Shown here: positions 55,817 through 64,000 of the stretch, piece after piece | Layout: every line of letters starts with the position of its first letter | Numbering within the stretch: position 1 is the first letter of the stretch | Origin: Clavulina sp. PMI_390 | Taxonomy: Eukaryota > Basidiomycota > Agaricomycetes > Cantharellales > Hydnaceae | Assembly: GCA_015039315.1 (NCBI GenBank) | Contig: WIDE01000102.1 | Location: 1-64,000, forward strand | Direction: 5' to 3' | DNA: 64,000 nt | Translations under genes and position numbers: made by a program | The notes under the pieces: generated by a model | Database searches by the model: none | What the model was told of the DNA's origin: nothing | What the model saw: only the letters and a program-made list of their open reading frames with translations

Positions 55817-58088
55817 ATGATAGCAGAAAATATTGAGGCCGCGCTGGCATATGCGCGGAGCCTGGATAAGGAGACTTATACCAAGCTCTCGCTGACCTTG
55901 TTTGTGGTTATGCCCATTGTGGCCACTGTCCTCAACATTGTCAAGCAGGTGAGTTTTTGAATTGGCGTCCATTTTTGCGTTTTGGGTGGTGGCTCATTGG
56001 TTTTGTCAAACGTCCTCCCCTCTTCGTCAACTATCATGGGCGTGTTTAAAAATCTTTTCCTCGCAAAATCTTCCCCTCGATAATCCGCCCTATCTCGCCT
56101 TCATCGACCCACCATACCATTATCGTTGGCACGTCGCGACTGGATAGCTGCTTCCACAAGACCCCAATGCCCCACCAATGGTCTGGCACTGGTTCCCTGT
56201 CATTGGGTCCACTATCGAGTACGGTATCAACCCTCTTGCGTTCCTGCAACGGTGTCGTGAAAAAGTACGTTCCTGAGGAATTTATTGATATTGAATCTAT
56301 CTTCTCACTCGATGATCTCCCCCCACAATTTTTTGCTTGGCACACATCTTCCCGTCGATCCGTGCAGTATGGCGACGTGTTCACATTCGTTCTCGCTGGA
56401 AGGAAGGTAACTGCTGCTTTGGGCTCAAAAGGCAATGATTTCGTTCTTGGCGGGCGAACATCGTACGTTTCTGCGGAAGAGGTCTATACCGTGAGTGCTG
56501 TTTTGGTCCCATCCTCTTCGTTCTTGCCACTCATAACATTCCTCTTTGCAACAGAACCTTACCACTCCCGTCTTCGGCAAGGGCGTCGTCTATGACTGCC
56601 CCAACAGCATGCTCATGGAGCAGAAGCGCTTCGTCAAGTTCGGTCTCACCACCGAGAACTTCCGCCGCTACACCTCGATCATCTCTTCCGAGGTCGACAA
56701 CATGCTCTCGACACACGCCGACTTTGCTGGCTACCAGGCCAAGACCGCAGAGTGGAAGACATTCCCCACGTTCAAGACCATGTCCGAGATGATCATCTAC
56801 ACGGCAACTGCGACGCTCCAGGGCGAGGAAATCCGCAAGGCTGTTGATGGCTCGTTTGCCGACTTGTACCATGATTTGGATGGTGGTTTCAAGCCTATCA
56901 ACTTGCTCCTCCCTGGACTGCCTCTCCCGATGAACATCAAGCGTGACCAGGCCCAGAAGAAGATGAGCGACTTCTACGTCAACATCATCGAATCCAGGAG
57001 ACAAAAGGGCAACGCTGTACGTCGTTTCGCAGTCCTCATCTGGCTGGATCTCTAAACTTTGTGTCCGTAGGGTGACCTCGACATGCTGGGCGCGCTCATG
57101 GAGGACTGCAAGTACAAGAACGGCCGTACCCTCTCGGACCGCGAGATTGCGCACATCATGATCGCACTTCTGATGGCTGGCCAGCACACCAGTTCGGCAA
57201 CTAGCTCGTGGATGCTGCTTCACCTGGCTGCTCGTCGCGACATCTGGTAAGTTTGCACCTAATCGCCCTCGTATGCTTGATGGCTCATCTTTTGTGCTTT
57301 TCGATGAAAAATTCAGGCAACAACTGTATGACGAGCAGGTCAAGTACTTTGCGCAACCCGATGGAACTCTCAGGGATATCGAGTATGAGGATCTTCGCGA
57401 GCTGCCTATCTTGGACAGTGTCATCCGTGAAACCCTCCGTGTGCACCCACCAATCCACACCATTCTCGTAAGTACCCATTTCACCACCTGCTATTCTGGA
57501 TCTCTCTTTGCTCACAGCGGTCATCTTGGGTCTTAACAGCGCTACGTCAAGGCCGATCTGCCCGTCCCTGCCTCGCTCTGTGTCTCGCCTCTCCGCCCCA
57601 AAGATACCTCGCGGTCGTACGTCGTCCCTAAGGGTACATTGGTCCTTTCTTCCCCTGCCATCGCTCAGATGGACCCACGCGTCTGGAAGGATGCCGCCGA
57701 ATGGGAACCCTCACGCTGGGCAGACGAAGCTGGTGTTGCTCGTGATGCCCTCCGACACTACGAGGACAAGGAGGGTGAGATGGTTGATTACGGTTTCGGC
57801 AAGGTCAGCAAGGGCACGGACTCGCCGTATCAGCCGTTCGGCGCTGGCAGGCATCGGTGCATCGGCGAGCAGTTTGCGTATGTGCAGCTGGGCACAATCA
57901 TCTCGATCATGGTGCGCAGACTGGAGATCAAGATTGATGCGGTCCCTGCCCACAACTACCGGGTGAGTACAACGCTACCTCGCCATTCTATTTGGGCTTG
58001 AAGACTAATGAATGTTATGCTTGATTCATAGACTATGATCGTTGTTCCTGAGACACCAGATGATATCACGTATCGCCGTCGGGCGTAA
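55817..58088 (+). CDS. ERG11: Lanosterol/eburicol 14-alpha-demethylase (CYP51)
   Basis: About eight exons. Exon 1 encodes [19 protein letters not shown] and a membrane anchor ([19 protein letters not shown]). The P450 fold follows with [17 protein letters not shown], the CYP51 signature region [18 protein letters not shown], the I-helix [17 protein letters not shown], the ExxR motif [13 protein letters not shown] and the haem loop [17 protein letters not shown]; the Cys is the axial haem ligand. It ends [12 protein letters not shown] at 58088. The HTS of the I-helix and the YDCPN segment are CYP51-specific. It acts in the ER, removing the 14-alpha methyl group in ergosterol synthesis with NADPH-P450 reductase as partner. 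Basidiomycete homologues are of similar length. A pyrimidine-rich tract lies in the promoter at about 55709-55745. Confidence 0.95.
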
Positions 58089-58588
58089 AACTTGGGGCCA
58101 TCACTGGCTCGCGCATCACTTTGGTACCACAGCTTTCTATCTATTCCTCGTTTGGTCAGCGCGTGCGTCGGATATCGCATGCGTGGTAGATGGGAGATGG
58201 ACTATTTACTTTGCATAATTACAATTCTCCTACTTGATATCCCCCGACATCAATATTACTACTAGTCTCACTCATCCACCTCAAGACTTTGACTCTGCAG
58301 TGATAATTGAGGCGAACACTACTGTCGTAAGCTCGAGCTTTCTGGAAGCCAGCATATAAGAGCATTCGTTCAGGCGGATTGAGCAGATTCGTGAGCGATT
58401 TGGGGCCAACGATCCTACACGAACGCGGAGTGGTAACGATAGATCTCGTATTTCCGAGGCATGCAATACACCAAGGATCGACAATACTAACTAATGTGCT
58501 AACAATACGTAGAATATAAGATACGATGTGCATGAGGTATTCGCGTCTGGCCAGCGTAGGCAGAAGCCCTTTCTTAACGCAAAATCCT
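58089..58588. other. Convergent intergenic region
   Basis: These 500 bp lie between the CYP51 and MYND copy 4 3' ends. No gene is recognised. Confidence 0.45.
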
Positions 58589-60468
58589 CTAGGTCTGTAA
58601 CTGAGCGCAATGCACTTTGTGGGACTTCCAGTCACTAGAATCGATCAAGGTTAGGTGAATGCATGGATAATCTGATAAATCAATAGTTACTCACACGCGT
58701 TGACACTCTTTATCGCAGTAGTATCGATCGCCGCATCGCATGCACTTCATTTTAGCCTCGACCAGTGACCTACAACCTATTGCCCCACAGACTGGCTCCT
58801 CAACCCTTCCAAACGTGATATATTGAGGGAATTTCCCGACCCAGTCGTGGTCACGCCATGCTTTCTTTGCGACATCGCTGGCGTCGGGGTTCTGGTTGAC
58901 GCGTAATGAGCTGATGCGAAGCTGCTTGAGGAGGGCCTCAGCGACAGGGCCTGGCGTGCGGCTATCCACGTTAATATGCCATGTCAATCCAGGTATCAAT
59001 CCGTCAAGAACTAAAATGAATTCGTTCCTCAGCCAAGATCTATTGCAAGGTTTAGATGTTCACAAATACGAACGTACGTTGAGCGACGTCAACACCTTGA
59101 CGGAAGCTGAGGATCTCCAGCGTTGAGATGATGCCAGAATGAACAGCCTCGACCCAAAGATCATCAACTTTAGATAAACGGTTTGTGGACTCGTCGTCAA
59201 TTAGGGACGCCAAGGCCCTGACGAAATGCGTTGCTACGTGAGGGATTGCGAGCACTATTTTCTCTTCGGCGCGTGGGTCATGTATAGAGGTTATTTTCTC
59301 TAGCAGGATCTCCCTCAACCACCGCACGGAACGATTCACATAATTGAACGTCCGGATAGTCTCCATGATCCCCGGATCGCCAGAAGACAACTCCACGAGT
59401 ATAGCCAGATTGGTGGCCTCCATCATCCGGAGGTCCACTACAAGGCCGAGAGCCTCTACAATAGCCACATGGTCTCGGAATATAACTTCAGCGGCGATCC
59501 CCGTATTTGCGGTGTAGTCCAAGGGCTTGCGGGTGCTCTGAGGTTGAGCAGCCCCAACGCTCTCATTGTGAGCAATAGCGTAAATTAATGGTTTGTAAAG
59601 CACACAGGAGCTGAAAAGGGTTTGGTTTGAATTGAACATGTATGTGAAGTCGATAGGATTCTTTTCACGACAAGCCGCCTCAGATAAAGGATGTCGCATA
59701 GCGAGCAGAAAGAAGAGGACGGTCCAGTGAAATTGGTTCCTACAATCAGCATAAGAATATAGGCACCAGGACAGTAGAAATTCATTACGAACCCGAAATT
59801 ACGGCCATGCAGACCCAGGGTCTCGTTGCCCTCATCATTGGACACGCTCGGATAACCCAAATACACCACGATGTCTATTACCCTGGACTTGTAGCCCTCG
59901 ATGAAATCGATACGGTTCGGGGAGAACGAAGGAGGGTACATTGCCGTCAGCGGATCCAGGTTGATGAAGAAGTCGACGAGGGTAATCAACCGAGCCTCCG
60001 GGAACTGGCGCTCCAGCATGTCAAGGAACTGGTCTGGCCGCAAAACTCTCGTAATTGCGGCAGATATATGGTGGGATACTTTGAGCAGTTTCCACCAACT
60101 ATGGTCCAGCTAGTCGTATGGAAAGAATTAGTGGGAGTAATACTAGAATGAAATGAAAAATATACCACGTCTTTCTTGCCCATTGTGGGCCAGGATGAAC
60201 GATTGAGATCATCTTGATACTTCTCAAGAGTATCAAGTAGATGTCTCAGAACTCCGCACTCGGCCCACTTCGCCACTCGCTTCTTCTGGGTTGTACTGAG
60301 GGGTTGGTCGCCCAACGGCAAAGCACAAGCCAAGCTGATGAAGCGATGCCAAATCGAAGATGCAGACTCTTGAACAGAATGCACTTCATCAATGTCTCCA
60401 GAAGATTTTAGCGATACGATGATAATGCGCTGCAGTTCATCGTCCTCAGCTACAACACTAGGGTGCAT
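58589..60468 (-). CDS. MYND zinc-finger protein, copy 4
   Basis: Starts MHPSVVAEDDELQRIII with the family motif SSGDIDEVHS. Exon 2 opens LDHSWWKLLKVSHHIS. Exon 3 starts in-phase as NQFHWTVLFFLLAMRHP and runs open to about 59073. Exon 4 reads LLDGLIPGLTWHINVD then KKAWRDHDWVGKF. The finger is CGAIGC, CMRCGDRYYCDKECQ, and the last exon DWKSHKVHC ends at 58589. All joins use GT-AG sites and keep phase. The middle is helical with no recognised enzyme domain. The closest relatives in the window are copies 5 and 6, arranged head-to-tail on the same strand. Inference: tandem duplication by unequal crossing-over. A role in transcription or signalling by binding a Pro-rich partner is suggested only by the MYND finger. 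Confidence 0.85.
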
Positions 60469-60924
60469 TCAAGCGGGTAATTGGTTTCAGAACAGTTGTG
60501 ACTCTGTCACAAGTTTCATCATTCCTCAACTCTCCCCAACAACCAATTCACAGGCTTCCTTCGCCGCTAAAAGAGATGTCCGACATTATCCAATCATCTG
60601 AATTAGATGACTCAGTCTTGTTTCATGTGATGTGACTCAGTGCTCAAAAATTAAGCGGAAGTACTGGCGATCGCCAGCTCAGATTCAGTCGCCTGCCATT
60701 CTGATAGCAAAATCTCCCCTTGCACACCTCTCCTGAGGACCTAGTAGTGCTACGGGGTCGTATTGTGTGACCACGTTACTTCTGTATGGCTTCAAAGTGC
60801 AGTCGTTGCCCCCGCATGGAAAATGGAAGATATTGGGAAATATCAGTTCATATAACGTAGTAAATTAAGAGACACTTTGTCATAATTTTACCTTAAGGTA
60901 TCACGAGGAGTACGTCGCGAGTTC
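60469..60924. other. Intergenic between MYND copies 4 and 5
   Basis: This 456-bp spacer lies between tandem genes and should hold the copy 4 promoter. No other feature is seen. Confidence 0.45.
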
Positions 60925-62820
60925 CTAGCCTCTCTTATTGCGGCAGTAGCGTTTGTGATACTTCCAGTCACTGAAAATGACGTCAGAATACGGATAGTGA
61001 ACCACCAAGGGTGACTCACGCAACCTGACAGTCTCTACCACAATAGAATTGACTCCCACATCCTGAGCACCTCATTTGAGCCGTCTTCACCGCTCCACAG
61101 CCCATAGCTCCGCAGACAGGTTCCTCCACTCCTCCGAACTCGAAGGCAGGAGGGAACGCCACCACCCAATCGAGATCGCGCCAGGCTTTTTTCACAACTT
61201 CACTGGCCTCAGGATGCTTGTTAATGCGCAGCGAGCAGACGTGGAGCTGCTTGAGGATGAGGGCAGTTGTGGGACTGGGGTCATCCATTTCGTCGGGGAT
61301 GGACCATGTCAGAGCGTCGATTAGTGTACCTAGGGCTTTCAAGAAGATGCATTCTTAGTCTTGGAGCTCCAAATATAGTCAGAGAAGAGGTAATACTTTT
61401 AGGAATATCAGTTCCCGGAAGGTAGCTGAGTATCTCCATCGTCGGGATTGCCCCAGCCAAGACAGCCTGACTTCGAAGATCCTTCACATTAAAAGCTTCG
61501 TGCATTATTCGGGTCAACAGAGAAGCCGCGGTATCGATGACGTGGTCCGCCATATAAGGGACGATGGACGTCATCATCTCCTTAATACCAGGGTACTGGT
61601 TCGGCAGCTCACAGGCCCAGAGCAGCTCTTTCATCCACCTAATAGAACAGCTCATATAGTCGAACTTCCTGATCGCTGCTATCATTGCAGGATCGGACCG
61701 GGACAGTTGTACCAGTACAGAGAGGTTGGACGCCTCAATGACTCCGATTGGGCCCGGAAGGCCGGACGCCTCCATAATGCCCATGAAATCGAGGAGTATC
61801 GCTTCAGGCGTCAGCCCAGTGTTTGTCGCGAAATCCAAGGGCGTAGAGAGACCCGTCAGCTGAGGAGAAAAACGGCTAGGGTCGGCGTGCCCAGCATTCT
61901 CGGCCACATCAAGAGCAAGTAACACTTGGGAGGTCAACATGCAGGAGCTTTGGAGTGTGTAGCAAGAGCTAGATAGATCGGCGAAATTGATGGGATCATG
62001 TTCACGACTGCCTGCCACAGAAAGAGGGTGTCGAGTAATGAGCAAGAATTTGAGGACGCTCCAGTGAAATTGCTTCCTATAGGAACCAAATCTGAGAGTA
62101 ATTTTTAAGAAGGAAAGCTTATAGCCACTGACCCAAATTTGCGACCTTCTCGCCTCTTCTGGCGTTCCTCTCTTTTCAATGCATTAGCCACTCTCTCCGC
62201 AAAACCCAAACAGCTGACGAGCTCAATGATACCGCGCCTGTGGAGCTCGATAACCTCGATGATCTCTACAGAGAGGGATGTAGGGTATGTTGTCCTGAGA
62301 GGCTCTAGTTCAGCGAAGAAATCTACGATTCGTATCACATGGGGTTCAGGAAATTGAGCATCCAACATTTTGAGGAGAGATTGTTGAGGAATCACAGCGA
62401 AAGCTGCAGAGCAGATACGATGGGCTACGTGCAACAGCTTCCACCACGGATGATCCACCTAACCCACCCTAGTCAGTACTCACGAACAGATAGGGCTCTA
62501 AACTGAAAACGAACCAACTGTTTGATATCGGCAGGAGGCCACGACGAACTGGAAAGAGCATTTTGATGTTTCTCGAGAATGCTTAGCAGAGTTTTCAACA
62601 ATTCGCAACCCATCCATTTGTTCACTCGAGCTTTTTGAGCGGCGACGATAGGCTGATCGCGCGGGAAAGGAAGAGCACACGCCAAATCGGTGAAGCGACG
62701 CCAGATTGCAGATGGTGGTTCTTTGGTCGCATGGACAGTATCAATGTCTCCAGAGGCTCTCAAGGCGGTGATAATAATATGCTGCAGCTCATAACCTTGA
62801 GGGAAAGCACTGTTCTGCAT
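60925..62820 (-). CDS. MYND zinc-finger protein, copy 5
   Basis: Starts MQNSAFPQGYELQHIII with the motif RASGDIDTVHA. Exon 2 opens VDHPWWKLLHVAHRIC, exon 3 has QFHWSVLKFLLITRHPLS then REHDPINFADLS, and exon 4 KKAWRDLDWVVAFPPAF. The finger is CGAMGC, CSGCGSQFYCGRDCQ, with last exon DWKYHKRYC ending at 60925. It follows copy 4 exon by exon, with the same introns before the WW segment, before QFHW and inside the finger. The frame is open throughout. The solo LTR at 63031-63443 lies about 210 bp upstream of its start codon and could affect its promoter. Function is unknown beyond the protein-binding MYND finger. Confidence 0.85.
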
Positions 62821-63030
62821 TTCGGGCGACCGCAGCTATTCAGAGAAGGTTGGGGAATCTGGTGACGTGACTCTCGGGGCCGGGAATTAGGGCACACCAA
62901 ACCACCGAACTTCATTTTCTCAAATGCTAGCATACTGGGCTCTGTGAGCTCTGTGCAACAGTATTAGAGTATGTCTAATTTATCCTTAGGCTTACCTAGA
63001 CTGTTCTGTTGTAATGTTTCGATGACTCGC

Positions 63031-63443
63031 TGTAAGGGATTGAATATGTTCGGATCGGGAAGGTTCTGCAAGGTTCCCGATCCTTCTCTCTCTTTCTCGA
63101 TCCTACTTCATCATTCCTTCCTCCCCTAGATCGTTCTTCTCTTTTCCTTCTTTCTCGCTCTTGTTCTATTGCTATTGTATTGAGTAGAATAGTATAAAAG
63201 GCGGGCCTGCCTGACCTGGAGTCGGCAGCCTTTCTTACACACCCCTGTACTATCCTGTACTTTAGCTATCGTCCCAATACATAGGACTTCGTAGCGCTTA
63301 TTAGTATGATTGCCAGGTGAAAGGCCGTCGTTTGTGTGTGTGATCCAGACTCGACCTCTGTAGCTCGACTTCTGGATATCTTGATTCGCATTACATCTCT
63401 ACTCAATACTATCTTCTGCCAGGTCCATACCACGGACCTTACA
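63031..63443 (+). mobile_element. Solo LTR (413 bp) of an LTR retrotransposon
   Basis: The element begins TGTAAGG and ends CCTTACA, the short inverted ends (TG...CA) of LTRs. It is flanked by perfect 5-bp direct repeats CTCGC (63026-63030 and 63444-63448), a typical LTR-retrotransposon target duplication. A TATA box (TATAAAAG, 63193) is followed by a GC-rich segment and pyrimidine tracts, as in an LTR promoter. There is no internal coding region and no second LTR, so recombination between the two LTRs has removed the rest. The orientation is inferred from the TATA box. The superfamily (Gypsy or Copia) cannot be told from the LTR alone. Confidence 0.92.
63193..63199 (+). promoter_or_regulatory. 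TATA box inside the solo LTR
   Basis: TATAAAA sits 163 bp into the LTR. It could drive plus-strand transcription towards the 3' end of MYND copy 6, antisense to it. Confidence 0.6.
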
Positions 63444-63488
63444 CTCGCGGACATACACGTACATGTAGAATGATACAATACTTCAGTC

Positions 63489-63506
63489 ATATATATATAT
63501 ATATAT
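63489..63506 (+). repeat. (AT)9 microsatellite
   Basis: There are nine AT dinucleotides between the LTR and the 3' end of MYND copy 6. Confidence 0.85.
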
Positions 63507-63552
63507 TCTAGTCTTCTGCAGCCATTTTGCTTCTAGAAGCCCTCTTAGAGTT

Positions 63553-64000
63553 CTAAGATTTTTTCTTGCTACAGTACTGTTTGTGAGACTTCCAATCCCT
63601 GGGAATGAAGTCATATGAGTTCGTAGTCAATGGATGATCGGTATACTCACGCTCGCTGACACTTTGGATTGCAGTAGTATCGACTGCCACACCGTGAACA
63701 CTTCATCGTAGGCGTTGTCACATCTGCACAACCGATAGCGCCACAAATTGGTCCTTCGATTCTTCCGAATATGATGGTTTGGGGAAGTCTTGTTATCCAG
63801 TCATGCTTGTGCCATGCTCTTTTCATCACATCATCAGCTTTAGGGTGTTTGCTCATACGTAAAGAGCAGATTTGGAGCTGTTTGTGGAGAGTGACAAGCA
63901 AGGGAGATCCATCAGGGATAGGCAGCACCAAAGAGGGAAGTAATATATCCAGGGCTATAATATCATCGCGCTCTTAGTGGGTAGGATGGGAGGAACAAAG
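63553..64000 (-). CDS. MYND zinc-finger protein, copy 6 (5' part off window)
   Basis: Only the last two exons are inside the window. The penultimate exon starts at 63954 (after a TATAG acceptor) and contains LPIPDGSPLLVTLHKQL, KRAWHKHDWITRL and the finger CGAIGC, CSRCGSRYYCNPKCQRA. The last exon adds DWKSHKQYC and ends KKKS at 63553. This is the same exon plan as copies 4 and 5, and the finger is intact. The upstream exons lie beyond base 64000. Confidence 0.82.

Noticed and set aside
53833..58088. SDR and CYP51 as a sterol gene cluster
   Set aside because: The SDR lacks features of sterol dehydrogenases such as a membrane anchor, and adjacency alone is not evidence in fungi.
1..64000. CRISPR arrays, bacterial operons, tRNA or rRNA genes
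   Set aside because: No regularly spaced repeats were seen, and no cloverleaf with A and B boxes or rRNA-like sequence was recognised on either strand. The gene structure is eukaryotic throughout.

Overview
The window is a fungal nuclear scaffold, most likely from an Agaricomycete (mushroom-forming basidiomycete). Genes carry many 47-100 nt GT-AG introns with CTNAY-type branch sites. They include ergosterol CYP51, a mitochondrial RNB exoribonuclease, an STK16-type kinase, a secreted GH5 exo-glucanase and a HEN1 methyltransferase. There is also a multi-copy family of MYND zinc-finger proteins of the kind that expands in Agaricomycetes. Two runs of N (12948-13707 and 30491-31060) are assembly gaps.

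Region 1 (1-17.4 kb) is gene-poor and repeat-rich. It holds two copies of an AIG1-like P-loop GTPase. One is a clear pseudogene (893-2208); the other has an intact C-terminal half and runs into the first gap (11544-12947). Between them lie a 694-bp MITE-like element with 90-bp terminal inverted repeats and 5-bp target duplications, a single-exon helical protein of unknown function (3947-4996) behind a tandemly duplicated promoter, three degenerate copies of that gene's 3' flank, a 26-bp poly-G run, and long stretches with no recognisable gene.

Region 2 (17.5-31 kb) has a disabled MYND gene, a Ser/Thr-rich protein with a decayed copy of its own 3' end nearby, a HEN1-type small-RNA methyltransferase, and a long disordered Lys/acidic protein with a RAD51AP1-like C-terminal motif. 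It then has two tandem two-TM membrane genes (the second frameshifted) and an empty stretch leading into gap 2. Just after the gap is a second, 92 percent identical copy of the last 45 codons of the disordered-protein gene, whose differences are almost all synonymous.

Region 3 (31.4-48 kb) has a tandem pair of multi-exon six-TM proteins, MYND gene 2, the GH5 glucanase (with an 11-nt microexon), MYND gene 3, the STK16-like kinase and a U1-type zinc-finger basic protein. The last is divergent from the exoribonuclease gene that follows.

Region 4 (47.9-58.1 kb) is a core housekeeping block: the Dss1-type mitochondrial exoribonuclease, an RRM protein, a short-chain dehydrogenase and CYP51. Region 5 (58.6-64 kb) is a head-to-tail array of three more MYND genes on the minus strand, with a 413-bp solo LTR inserted between the second and third. 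The six MYND genes share an N-terminal ASGDID motif, a common exon plan and a C-terminal MYND finger. They are the main accessory theme of the window, and their function is unknown.
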